From the NCBI GenBank assembly GCA_902782235.1, contig CACZML010000006.1, positions 1 to 33,810 on the forward strand: a stretch of DNA of 33,810 bases. The letters run 5' to 3'. Positions 1 through 7,895 of this stretch are shown here, piece by piece (the first letter of the stretch is position 1; every line of letters starts with the position of its first letter). This DNA comes from Oscillospiraceae bacterium. Its GTDB lineage: Bacteria > Bacillota > Clostridia > Saccharofermentanales > Saccharofermentanaceae. A model generated the notes under the pieces. It was not told the origin of the DNA, made no database searches, and was given only the letters and a program-made list of their open reading frames with translations. Both the position numbers and the translations under genes were made by a program.

Positions 1-282
1 GAACTTAAGAAAGCACTTGAAGGCTATCTCCAGATTGAACCCACAGTATCCGACATCTGGGTAAGACTTATGAGGGAGAACGGCACGGACCGCCTTATCT
101 GGCTTATCGTTGCAGATGCTGAAGGAGAGGGAGAGCCCCTCAAATATACACTTGAGAACTTAAGAAAGTATTGTCTTCCTTATCTCGACAACATGGATGC
201 CATGGTCGTATCCAGCAAAGAGGATTTTGCAGGTAAGGTAATAGAAGGCGTTAAGCCTTTTGTCACAAGGATCGACGGCTAA
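1..282 (+). CDS. SseB-like C-terminal domain protein (5' truncated)
   Basis: The reading frame is open from the first base of the window and ends in TAA at 280-282, so only the last 93 residues are present. The fragment has an amphipathic helix followed by alternating strands and ends in KPFVTRID, close to the 'PFY-R' ending of the SseB C-terminal domain (enhanced serine sensitivity family). In many Firmicutes SseB-like domains occur in small cytosolic proteins of unknown biochemical role. The stop lies only 3 nt before the next ATG, so the two genes are probably co-transcribed. The family call rests on overall pattern, not on catalytic residues, and could be wrong. The true start lies outside the window. 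Confidence 0.5.
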   Translation, partial: ELKKALEGYLQIEPTVSDIWVRLMRENGTDRLIWLIVADAEGEGEPLKYTLENLRKYCLPYLDNMDAMVVSSKEDFAGKVIEGVKPFVTRIDG

Positions 283-285
283 ACC

Positions 286-963
286 ATGAGCAGAGGCAAG
301 ACAGGACTTATCGTTCTTACGATACTGGCGGCAATGTTCTTCCTGTTTATTGCCATCCTTTTCGGCTCGAGCTCGAAAAGACAGGGCGTTATCGACAGGA
401 AGGCAGCTCTGGATGAGAAGCTTTCTGCCTATGCCCAGATGGATATCACGATCTACTGGATCGGCGAGTTTCCTTCTGAACTGGAAGTTCTGGTCCCTGT
501 TACGCAGGTTATCGCTCCGGAAAGCGTATCTTCGGACAATCTCCCCATAAAGACATCTTCTATCCATGTCACGGAGCGTGATGAATTCGGAAATGTAGTA
601 AAAGAAGAGATCCCGAGGGAGTATTCTCAGTACATGCTCATCGTTATCTCAGGTAACCCGGTCCTTTCGGATTCCGCAAAGGAAGCCCTGAGCAATGCGG
701 TAGCCAAAAATGGCGTGCCGGTATTTGCGATCGGCAATGAAGCGTCTGAAATCATTGGAAATATCCTGATGTATTACCGCCATAAGAGCGGTCCCGGGAG
801 CTCACTTTTCTACAGTCTCAGCTCCAGATACAAGGAAAACCCCATTCCTGAGGACATAATTCAGGCCGGAGGCATGGATCTTGCTGAAGCCATGCCTGAG
901 ATAATCGATCTGGCCATTGCCCAATATTCCGCAGACGAGCGCTTACTGCCCGCAGACGGTTAA
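286..963 (+). CDS. Membrane-anchored protein of unknown function
   Basis: The product is 225 residues. Residues about 7-27 form one strongly hydrophobic segment preceded by Arg/Lys, so the protein is probably anchored in the membrane with its bulk outside the cell. The rest is soluble-looking, with a central alternating hydrophobic core (YMLIVISGNPVL, then VPVFAIGNEASEI) that suggests an alpha/beta fold. I recognise no catalytic motif and no family. It starts 3 nt after the SseB-like gene, which suggests translational coupling. The coding sequence is followed by a small hairpin and then the xpt promoter, so it probably ends the upstream transcription unit. The ATG at 286 is the first start after the preceding stop, but no strong ribosome binding site is visible before it. 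Confidence 0.7.
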   Translation: MSRGKTGLIVLTILAAMFFLFIAILFGSSSKRQGVIDRKAALDEKLSAYAQMDITIYWIGEFPSELEVLVPVTQVIAPESVSSDNLPIKTSSIHVTERDEFGNVVKEEIPREYSQYMLIVISGNPVLSDSAKEALSNAVAKNGVPVFAIGNEASEIIGNILMYYRHKSGPGSSLFYSLSSRYKENPIPEDIIQAGGMDLAEAMPEIIDLAIAQYSADERLLPADG

Positions 964-970
964 TTTTCCA

Positions 971-990
971 GTGGCAAATTGCCACATTTT
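971..990 (+). terminator. Weak hairpin terminator after the upstream operon
   Basis: GTGGCAA and TTGCCAC form a perfect inverted repeat around a single A (effectively a 5-bp GC-containing stem with an AT loop) and are followed by ATTTT. It starts 8 nt after the stop of the preceding gene. The stem is short and the T-tract weak, so termination may be partial. Confidence 0.4.
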
Positions 991-1038
991 CGACAGCCCA
1001 AAACCACCTAAAAAGTGCAAAAAATAAGCCGTTTCGGT

Positions 1039-1070
1039 TTGACACGAAATTGTAATAATTATAATATAAG
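1039..1070 (+). promoter_or_regulatory. SigA-type promoter for xpt
   Basis: A perfect -35 TTGACA lies at 1039-1044. Two overlapping -10 candidates follow: TATAAT at 1060-1065 (15-nt spacer) and TAATAT at 1062-1067 (17-nt spacer). The predicted transcript start is only about 15-20 nt before the ribosome binding site, so there is no room for the purine riboswitch that controls xpt in Bacillus subtilis. Confidence 0.7.
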
Positions 1071-1094
1071 AGGGTGTTTAAATCCTTTTAGGAG

Positions 1095-1679
1095 GTGGTT
1101 CTTATCCGCGCGTTAGAACAAAGGATACTCACCGAAGGACAGATTCTTCCGGGTGAAGTGCTTAAGGTTGGAAGTTTCCTTAACCAGCAGATCGACACAA
1201 AGCTCCTTAAGGATATGGGTGAGGAGATCGCCAGGCTTTTTTCAAGTAACAATGTTACAAAGGTATTAACCATCGAGTCTTCGGGCATTGCGCTCGCTTA
1301 TTCTGCTGCGGTCGCTCTGGGCGTTCCGATGGTGTTTGCCAAGAAGCATAAGAGCAGTAATCTTGCCGGCAACATCCTCACATCGAAGGTTTTCTCTTAC
1401 ACACATCAGCAGACATACGACATCATGGTATCGGGTGATTACATCAATAATGATGACACGATCCTTATCGTCGATGACTTCCTTGCGATGGGAAATGCGC
1501 TTAACGGCCTGATCGATATCGTAGGTCAGGGCGGTGCCAAGCTGGCAGGCTGCGCCATCGCGATCGAGAAGGGCTTCCAGGGCGGCGGTGACGCTTTGAG
1601 AGCAAAGGGGATCAGGGTGGAGTCTCTGGCCATCATTGACAAGATGACCGACGATTCACTGGAGTTCAGGCCCCAATAA
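1095..1679 (+). CDS. xpt: Xanthine phosphoribosyltransferase
   Basis: This enzyme converts xanthine and PRPP to XMP in cytosolic purine salvage. The product matches Bacillus-type Xpt along its length (about 190 residues): VLKVGSFLNQQID near the N-terminus, TIESSGIA, VPMVFAKKHKSS, the PRPP-binding loop ILIVDDFLAMGNA, and IEKGFQ followed by RVESLA near the C-terminus. It lies just upstream of a nucleoside importer, which fits purine salvage. The start is odd. GTG at 1095 is the only canonical start after an in-frame TAG at 1089-1091, but the AGGAGG ribosome binding site (1090-1095) overlaps that codon. Alignment with the Bacillus protein puts initiation near the ATC codon at 1104-1106, 8 nt after the binding site. 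The function is secure; the exact start is not. Confidence 0.93.
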   Translation: MVLIRALEQRILTEGQILPGEVLKVGSFLNQQIDTKLLKDMGEEIARLFSSNNVTKVLTIESSGIALAYSAAVALGVPMVFAKKHKSSNLAGNILTSKVFSYTHQQTYDIMVSGDYINNDDTILIVDDFLAMGNALNGLIDIVGQGGAKLAGCAIAIEKGFQGGGDALRAKGIRVESLAIIDKMTDDSLEFRPQ

Positions 1680-1745
1680 ACCTGAACGGCACTAACTTAG
1701 ATATGCAATTGTTTGGCATATAACAAATTTGAACGGAGGCAGTTT

Positions 1746-2957
1746 ATGAAAAAACTCATTTCGATGTTAGTAACTGCTGCACTCGCAGTTACATCAGTCT
1801 TCGCACTTGCCGGCTGTAATTCAGCTAACGGGGGAAATGGCGGAGCTAAGGCATCTAACTTTAAGGTAGGTGCTATTTACATCAACAGCCAGAACGACAC
1901 ATCAGGTTATACCTATGCTCATCATCACGGTATTACCGAAGGTATGAAGAAGATCGGTCTTGATCCCGCAAAGGATCTCTACATCGTCGACAACATTCCT
2001 GAGGATGACGAGAAGGTTAAGCAGGCAATCGACCAGCTCGCAGGTAACGGATGCAACATCATCTTCGGTATCAGCTTCGGTTACATCAACGCATTCGAAG
2101 CTAAGGCTAAGGAATATCCGGATATCATCTTCTCTCACGCAACAGGTTATCTTTCTAACGACAAGAACTTCAACAACTATTTCGGAAGAATCTATCAGGC
2201 ACGTTACCTCGCTGGTATCGCAGCAGGATATAAGTCTCTCGAGATGAACAATAACAACATCGGTTATGTTTCTGCTTGGGGTACAGAATATGCTGAGACA
2301 TGTTCAGGTATCAATGCATTCGCTATGGGATGCATGGCAGTTAACCCTGATGCAAAGATCAGCGTTTACGAGATCTCCACATGGGGTGACCAGCAGCTTG
2401 AGAGACAGGCAGCTGAGACATTGATCGATACATACGGATGCTGCGTAATCGCTCAGCACTGCGACTCCGCTCAGCCTCAGATCGTTGCTAACGAGAAGGG
2501 CGTATTCGGATGCGGATACAACTCTGATATGTCTACAGAGGCTCCTAAGGCTCACCTTACAGCACCTGTATGGAACTGGGACGTTTACTATGCAACAGCT
2601 ATGAAGGCTGCTATGGAAGATCCGGCTAACTTCATGACAAAGGTAGGCAACTACTATGAAGGCTTGAAGGCTGGATTCGTTGACGTATCACCTCTTACAG
2701 CTAACTGCACAGCAGAGACAAAGGAAGCTATCGACCTTGCAAAGAAGCTCATGATCTCCGGTGAGTGGGATGTATTCTCCGGCGTTAAGCTTTCATTCTC
2801 CGGCGCTGCTGGTTCTGTTGCAGTTGCAAAGACAGATGCTGCCCTCAAGACAAATGACGGCACAGAGATCGTTGCAGCTGGCGGCCCTTCTGTTGAAGAC
2901 GGCGTTATCCAGGGTTCAATGAACTACTACGTAGAAGGCGTTACACAGGTTAACTGA
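1746..2957 (+). CDS. bmpA: BmpA/PnrA-type nucleoside-binding lipoprotein
   Basis: This is the extracellular substrate-binding lipoprotein of an ABC importer of the basic membrane protein family, whose characterised members bind purine nucleosides. The start at 1746 is preferred because GGAGG (1735-1739) lies 6 nt before it and the protein then begins with a lipoprotein signal peptide: MKK, a hydrophobic core, and the lipobox LAGC with Cys24 as the lipidation site. An in-frame upstream start at 1713 would bury the signal. The mature part has the family's order of elements, including VGAIYINSQNDTSGYTYAHH, YDIIFSHATGY-like and YFGRIYQARYLAGIAAGY segments. Length is 403 residues, somewhat longer than the typical 340-380. 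The ATPase and permease genes follow directly. Confidence 0.9.
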   Translation: MKKLISMLVTAALAVTSVFALAGCNSANGGNGGAKASNFKVGAIYINSQNDTSGYTYAHHHGITEGMKKIGLDPAKDLYIVDNIPEDDEKVKQAIDQLAGNGCNIIFGISFGYINAFEAKAKEYPDIIFSHATGYLSNDKNFNNYFGRIYQARYLAGIAAGYKSLEMNNNNIGYVSAWGTEYAETCSGINAFAMGCMAVNPDAKISVYEISTWGDQQLERQAAETLIDTYGCCVIAQHCDSAQPQIVANEKGVFGCGYNSDMSTEAPKAHLTAPVWNWDVYYATAMKAAMEDPANFMTKVGNYYEGLKAGFVDVSPLTANCTAETKEAIDLAKKLMISGEWDVFSGVKLSFSGAAGSVAVAKTDAALKTNDGTEIVAAGGPSVEDGVIQGSMNYYVEGVTQVN

Positions 2958-2987
2958 TAACAGCAATTTTGATCTAAGAGGTGTTTT

Positions 2988-4562
2988 ATGGAATATGCCA
3001 TAGAGCTAAAGGGAATTACTAAAAGTTTCGGCCCTGTGGCGGCCAATAAAAACATCAATCTTTCTCTCCAAAAGGGCGAGATCCTTGCCCTGCTCGGAGA
3101 GAACGGATCAGGCAAAACGACACTTATGAACATGCTGTCGGGCATCTATATGCCCGACAGCGGTTCTATTTTTATTGACGGAAAAAAGGTGTCCATCAAT
3201 TCACCTGAAGATTCCGGCAAACTGGGAATAGGAATGGTTCACCAGCACTTCAAGCTGGTCGAGCGTTTTACGGCGCTCGAGAATATCCGTATAGGTATGA
3301 GGGATGCAGGACGTTTTATGCATGGTGCAGACGTCCGTAAAAAGATTGAAGATACAGCCGCCAAGTTCGGCTTTGATATAGATCTGGACAAGATAGTTGC
3401 CAACATGGCAGTATCCGAGAAGCAGACTTTGGAGATCCTTAAGGTCCTCTGCTATGGCGCGAAAATAATCATCCTCGATGAGCCTACGGCAGTGCTTACG
3501 GTCCAGGAGATCGACCGTCTTTTCGACGTCTTGCGCAAGATGAAGGAAGAAGGTCATTCGATAATAATCATTACACATAAACTCAATGAGGTTATGGCGA
3601 TCTCGGACAGAGTCGCAGTATTAAGACACGGCGAATACATTGACACCGTCGTCACCAAAGAGACAAATGAGAAGGCTCTCACAGAGCTCATGGTAGGACG
3701 CAAGATCGAGCTTAATATCGACCGTCCTGTCATGGAGAAGACTCATCCTCTCCTTGAGATAAGAGACCTTACCGTTAAGAACGATGAGGGCGCTGTGGCA
3801 GTTGACCACATCAATTTCTACATCAGAGGCGGAGAGATGCTGGGCGTTGCGGGAATCGCTGGCTCAGGCCAGAAGGAACTCTGCGAAGCAATCGCCGGAC
3901 TCCGTAAGATTGAAGATGGACAGATGATACACGAAGGTGAGAGTATCGTCGGAATGTCACCTAAGAAGATCTTGGAGCACGGCATCTCGATGAGCTTTAT
4001 TCCTGAGGACCGTCTGGGAATGGGACTTGCACCTTCGCTCTCTATCACGGACAACATGATCCTCAAGAACTACAACGAGTCAAAGGGCATTTTTGTCGAC
4101 CGCAAATCTGCACGAGAAGAAGCGCAGAAGGTAATCGACAGACTTGAAGTCGTTACGCCTTCAACTGAGACCCCTGTAAGAAGGCTTTCAGGCGGTAATG
4201 TCCAGAAGGTTTTGCTCGGACGTGAGATCAAATCAGGTCCTAATGTACTTATCACCGCATATCCTGTAAGAGGTCTTGATATCAATTCTTCTTACACGAT
4301 CTACAATATCCTGAATGAGCAGAAGAAAAAGGGCGTAGGCATCCTCTTCGTCGGCGAAGACCTTGATGTTATGCTTGCTCTCTGCGACAAGATCATGGTC
4401 ATCTGCCACGGCAAACTTCAGGGTGTTGTTAACAGCAATCACACGACCAAAGAAGAGATCGGACTTATGATGACAGGTACAATCAACATCGTAAACAAAG
4501 AAGGTAAGACTGACGGTATCGCTAAGGATTCAGCTTTTACAGATGAGGAGGTCAAGGCCTAA
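2988..4562 (+). CDS. nupA: Nucleoside ABC transporter ATP-binding protein (two ATPase domains)
   Basis: A tandem ATPase of 524 residues in the same layout as Bacillus NupA (YufO) and RbsA/XylG-type proteins. Domain 1 has a complete Walker A (GENGSGKT, about 37-44), Q-loop, Walker B (ILDEPTA, about 162-168) and switch His (ITHKLNE). Its signature is diverged: AVSEKQTLEIL where relatives read SVGxQQRVEIL. Domain 2 has a degenerate Walker A (GIAGSGQKEL, about 289-298), a good signature LSGGNVQK and a family-like Walker B ITAYPVRGLD with no Glu. One ATP site should therefore be fully formed and the other degenerate. The gene follows the binding protein by 30 nt, and its TAA shares one base with the next ATG. 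Confidence 0.93.
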   Translation: MEYAIELKGITKSFGPVAANKNINLSLQKGEILALLGENGSGKTTLMNMLSGIYMPDSGSIFIDGKKVSINSPEDSGKLGIGMVHQHFKLVERFTALENIRIGMRDAGRFMHGADVRKKIEDTAAKFGFDIDLDKIVANMAVSEKQTLEILKVLCYGAKIIILDEPTAVLTVQEIDRLFDVLRKMKEEGHSIIIITHKLNEVMAISDRVAVLRHGEYIDTVVTKETNEKALTELMVGRKIELNIDRPVMEKTHPLLEIRDLTVKNDEGAVAVDHINFYIRGGEMLGVAGIAGSGQKELCEAIAGLRKIEDGQMIHEGESIVGMSPKKILEHGISMSFIPEDRLGMGLAPSLSITDNMILKNYNESKGIFVDRKSAREEAQKVIDRLEVVTPSTETPVRRLSGGNVQKVLLGREIKSGPNVLITAYPVRGLDINSSYTIYNILNEQKKKGVGILFVGEDLDVMLALCDKIMVICHGKLQGVVNSNHTTKEEIGLMMTGTINIVNKEGKTDGIAKDSAFTDEEVKA

Positions 4563-5665
4563 TGAAGAAATATCATCTGGTAAGAAGAGCTGACGCCAAG
4601 CTCAGCAGAACGCTTATTTTCTACGCTGTGGGAATCCTTGTATCACTCACGATCGGTGCGATCATCCTCAGCGTTCTGGGTATCAATCCTTTCGATTACT
4701 ACGGCAAGATGTTCACTATCGGACTTGTCGGAAACAGATATGGTTATAAGAGCATCGAAGGTCTTCTTAAGATCTTTGTTCCGCTCCTTATCACATCACT
4801 TGCCTTAAGCCTTTCATTCAAGATGCGTTTCTGGAATATCGGAGGCGAGGGCGAGTTTTTGATCGGCGCGATCACTGCATCGATCATCGCATTCAACAGT
4901 TCCGGAATGCCTAATTTCGTTACTGTTCTCCTTATGTGCCTTGCTGCGATGATATCGAGCGGAATAATCGGTATCGCAATAGCTGCACTTAAGGTCAGGT
5001 TCAACACAAATGAGACTTTGATGACGCTCATGATCAACTACATTATGCTCTACGTCATAAGATATATCGGCGAGACAAAAGCTGACTGGAATTTCTTCTT
5101 AAGAGAGGATTCCGAAAGACCTAAATTCGGCACTTTCCCTGATTCCGCAGTTATGGCAGGTATCCCCATGGGACAGTTCAAACTCTTGTGGTCAGTAATC
5201 ATCGCATTATTGCTCACTGTAATCGTTTACGTATACCTCAAATACACCAAGCAGGGATATGAGATCTCCGTTGTAGGTGACAGCAGCGCTACGGCAAAAT
5301 ATGCCGGAATGAGCGTAGGTAAGATCGTTTTAAGAACGATGTTCATCTCATCTGCCATGATCGGTCTTGCAGCAGCACTTACAGTATCTGCATCAGGCAC
5401 GATCTCCGATACTGTTACCAATAACGTAGGCTGGACGGGAATCATCGTAGCATGGCTCTCAAAGCTCAGTGTTCCTGCGGTTTTCGTAACATCGATCCTT
5501 ATCTCAATACTGCAGTACGGATGCCAGGCGGCAGCAACACAGTATCCTGCTATCGACAGCAACTACGCTGACCTTTTGCAGGGACTCATCCTGTTCTCCG
5601 TCCTTGTCGCAGACTTCGCTGCAAACTTTAAGATCGTAAAGAAGGAGGAAGCAAAGAATGCTTGA
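4562..5665 (+). CDS. nupB: Nucleoside ABC transporter permease, first subunit
   Basis: A polytopic membrane protein of 367 residues with about ten hydrophobic segments. It belongs to the BPD_transp_2 permease family of ribose and nucleoside importers (YufP/NupB position). Family landmarks are the N-terminal ISVLGINPFDYYGKMF segment, FWNIGGEGEFLIGAI, and the later GYEISVVGDSSATAKYAGM segment, which corresponds to the cytoplasmic loop contacting the ATPase. It overlaps the ATPase gene by 1 nt and the next permease gene by 8 nt, so the three are translationally coupled. The overlap and the RBS AAGGAGG at 5642-5648 also fix the start of the next gene. Confidence 0.92.
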   Translation: MKKYHLVRRADAKLSRTLIFYAVGILVSLTIGAIILSVLGINPFDYYGKMFTIGLVGNRYGYKSIEGLLKIFVPLLITSLALSLSFKMRFWNIGGEGEFLIGAITASIIAFNSSGMPNFVTVLLMCLAAMISSGIIGIAIAALKVRFNTNETLMTLMINYIMLYVIRYIGETKADWNFFLREDSERPKFGTFPDSAVMAGIPMGQFKLLWSVIIALLLTVIVYVYLKYTKQGYEISVVGDSSATAKYAGMSVGKIVLRTMFISSAMIGLAAALTVSASGTISDTVTNNVGWTGIIVAWLSKLSVPAVFVTSILISILQYGCQAAATQYPAIDSNYADLLQGLILFSVLVADFAANFKIVKKEEAKNA

Positions 5666-6650
5666 AGTAATTACATTGTTCCTCTTCAACATAATCGTTT
5701 ACAACATTCCGCTCCTGTACGGCACGACCGGTGAGATCATGATCGAGAAGTCCGGCTCTCTGAACTTAGGTGTAGAGGGTACGATGGCTATCGGTGCGGT
5801 TGCAGGTTATCTTGTAGGCATTAAGGCTGACAGCCTTCTGGTTGCAGTCCTTGTAAGCTTTATTGCATCCGGTCTTGTGGGTCTTCTGTTCTCATTCCTG
5901 ACAGTAACTTTGCAGGCTAACCAGAATGTAACGGGTCTTACGATCACAACATTCGGTGTTGCTTTCTATTACTTTATCGGCAACGCTCTTGCAAACAGCG
6001 AAGGCGGCTGGCCCAGACTCAACGATACAAAGCTCGCGGCACAGTCACAGGCTTTCGCGATCCCCGGATTGTCCAAGATCCCGTTCATCGGAGAAGCTCT
6101 TTTCTCCCACGGAATCCTTGTATATCTCGGCGTCATCATTGCAGTGCTGATGTGGCTCTATTTCAACAAGACCGTTCCCGGCTTGAAGCTCAGGGCGATT
6201 GGTGAGAATCCTGCTGCAGCAGACTCTTTAGGCGTTAACGTAACATTCTATAAATATGCCCACATCATCGCAGGTTCCGGAATCATGGGAATCGGCGGAC
6301 TCTACATGGGTCTTAACATGGGCGGTACATTCGAAGGATCCAACTGCTGGATCAACGGTTACGGCTGGATCTCAATTGCACTCGTTATCTTCGCGAACTG
6401 GAGCCCTGCAAAGGCACTTCTCGGAACACTCGTGTTCGGATTCTTCAATACGCTCCGTGTTCAGAATGCAGCGCTCGCTTATGCGTTCCCGAACGCTCTT
6501 GGCTGGCTTACCAAGATCCCGTCTCACTTCTTCTCGGCACTGCCGTTTATCATAACGCTCATAGTCCTTATCGCAAGCTCTCTCTCATCCAAGAAAAAGA
6601 GCGGTGAGCCTCAGGCGATCGGACGCAATTACTACCGCGAAGACAGATAA
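5658..6650 (+). CDS. nupC: Nucleoside ABC transporter permease, second subunit
   Basis: This is the partner permease of 330 residues (YufQ/NupC position), expected to form a heterodimeric membrane channel with the preceding subunit. It carries the family markers LLYGTTGEIMIEKSGSLNLG near the N-terminus, the cytoplasmic loop LRAIGENPAAADSLGVNV, and SGIMGIGGLYM followed by several hydrophobic segments. The C-terminus is basic and cytosolic (SSKKKSGEPQ). The gene overlaps its upstream partner by 8 nt. The next gene (fprA-like) starts 18 nt downstream with no terminator between, so expression may continue into it. Confidence 0.92.
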   Translation: MLEVITLFLFNIIVYNIPLLYGTTGEIMIEKSGSLNLGVEGTMAIGAVAGYLVGIKADSLLVAVLVSFIASGLVGLLFSFLTVTLQANQNVTGLTITTFGVAFYYFIGNALANSEGGWPRLNDTKLAAQSQAFAIPGLSKIPFIGEALFSHGILVYLGVIIAVLMWLYFNKTVPGLKLRAIGENPAAADSLGVNVTFYKYAHIIAGSGIMGIGGLYMGLNMGGTFEGSNCWINGYGWISIALVIFANWSPAKALLGTLVFGFFNTLRVQNAALAYAFPNALGWLTKIPSHFFSALPFIITLIVLIASSLSSKKKSGEPQAIGRNYYREDR

Positions 6651-6668
6651 AAGGATAAAGGGGAAACT

Positions 6669-7877
6669 ATGCACAACGTAAGAAAACTTACAGACAGCCT
6701 TACCTGGATCGGCGTAACAGACAGAAGGATCGATAAGTTCGAGAAGGTCTACAAGCTTAATTCAGGCATGAATTACAATTCGTATTTTCTTGATTGCGGA
6801 GCCACTGTTCTTTTCGATACAGTCGACAGGGAAGTGGCAGACACTTTCTTCGATAATCTTAAGTATTGTCTGGACGGCCGCTCTCTGGATTACATCGTTA
6901 TCCATCACATGGAGCCGGACCACTCAGCTACACTGGCAACTGTTCTGGATCTTTATGAGAGCGCGAAAATCATCTTAAACGCAAAGACTCTTCAGTTCTT
7001 GTCGCAGTTCTTCCCGGATAAGGATTATTCGGAAAGAGCAGTCGTTGTAAAAGACGGCGATGAGATGGATCTCGGTTCACATAAGTTCAAGTTCGTTTTC
7101 GCACCCATGGTTCACTGGCCTGAGGTCATGATGAGCTTTGATGAGACAGACGGAATTCTCTTCTCCGCTGATGCTTTCGGAAGCTACGGAGCGATCAACG
7201 GTTCCATCTTTGCAGATGACAAGGACTTTGATTCTGAACTTTTAAACGAGGCACGCCGTTACTATACAAATATCGTCGGCAAGTACGGCATGCAGACTGT
7301 AGCCGCTATCAATAAAGTCTCATCTCTTGATATCAAGATGATCTGCCCTCTGCATTCATATGTATGGCGCAAGGATATCGCGAAGATCATTGAATGCTAT
7401 AAGACTTGGGGTACTTACACACCTGAGGAAAAGGGCGTATTTATCCTCGTAGGTTCTATCTACGGACACACGGCAAACGCTGCTGAAGTCCTCATGACAG
7501 AACTCGACCAGAGAGGCATTAAGTCCGTTATCTTAGATGCCACGGCAGCTGATATTTCCGACATTATCGCGATGGCTTTCAAGTACAGCCACATTGCGGT
7601 TGCCTCTGCAACATATAACAACGGCATCTATTCACCGGTCGAGCATGCGGTAAGAGAGCTGGCTGCCCACGGGTTGACGGGAAGAGGCTTCTCTGTTATA
7701 GAGAATGGTACATGGGCTCCTGCCAGCGGCAAGGGTCTTCTGGCGCTCATCGAAGGTTTTAAGAACTGCAGAGTGGTAGGCCAGACAGTAACAATTAAAT
7801 CGTCAGGAAACGATGCTTCGGCGCTTGCTATTTCCGGGCTTGCCGATGCTATCGAGGAAGATATTGGAAACATATAA
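6669..7877 (+). CDS. fprA: FprA-type A-type flavoprotein (di-iron, O2/NO reductase family)
   Basis: A 402-residue flavodiiron protein. The metallo-beta-lactamase-like half carries all the iron ligands expected: H80-x-E82-x-D84 (HHMEPDH), H149 (MVHWPE), D168 (SADAFG) and H229 (CPLHSY). The C-terminal half (about 255-400) is a flavodoxin domain whose FMN phosphate loop reads VGSIYGHTANAAE. Family members reduce O2 to water or NO to N2O and protect strict anaerobes from oxidative or nitrosative stress. There is no C-terminal rubredoxin domain, so an external electron donor is needed; none is encoded nearby. The start at 6669 has AAAGGGGA just upstream. It lies 18 nt from both neighbours. Confidence 0.93.
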   Translation: MHNVRKLTDSLTWIGVTDRRIDKFEKVYKLNSGMNYNSYFLDCGATVLFDTVDREVADTFFDNLKYCLDGRSLDYIVIHHMEPDHSATLATVLDLYESAKIILNAKTLQFLSQFFPDKDYSERAVVVKDGDEMDLGSHKFKFVFAPMVHWPEVMMSFDETDGILFSADAFGSYGAINGSIFADDKDFDSELLNEARRYYTNIVGKYGMQTVAAINKVSSLDIKMICPLHSYVWRKDIAKIIECYKTWGTYTPEEKGVFILVGSIYGHTANAAEVLMTELDQRGIKSVILDATAADISDIIAMAFKYSHIAVASATYNNGIYSPVEHAVRELAAHGLTGRGFSVIENGTWAPASGKGLLALIEGFKNCRVVGQTVTIKSSGNDASALAISGLADAIEEDIGNI

Positions 7878-7895
7878 GAATAAGAGAGGTAGAAA

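Noticed and set aside
964..1094. A possible purine riboswitch upstream of xpt
   Set aside because: The promoter lies too close to the ribosome binding site (about 20 nt of leader), and no three-way junction can be drawn.
1701..1721. ATATGC/GCATAT hairpin between xpt and the binding protein as a terminator
   Set aside because: The stem is short and AT-rich and no T-tract follows. A TATAAC at 1719-1724 could be a -10 but lacks a convincing -35.
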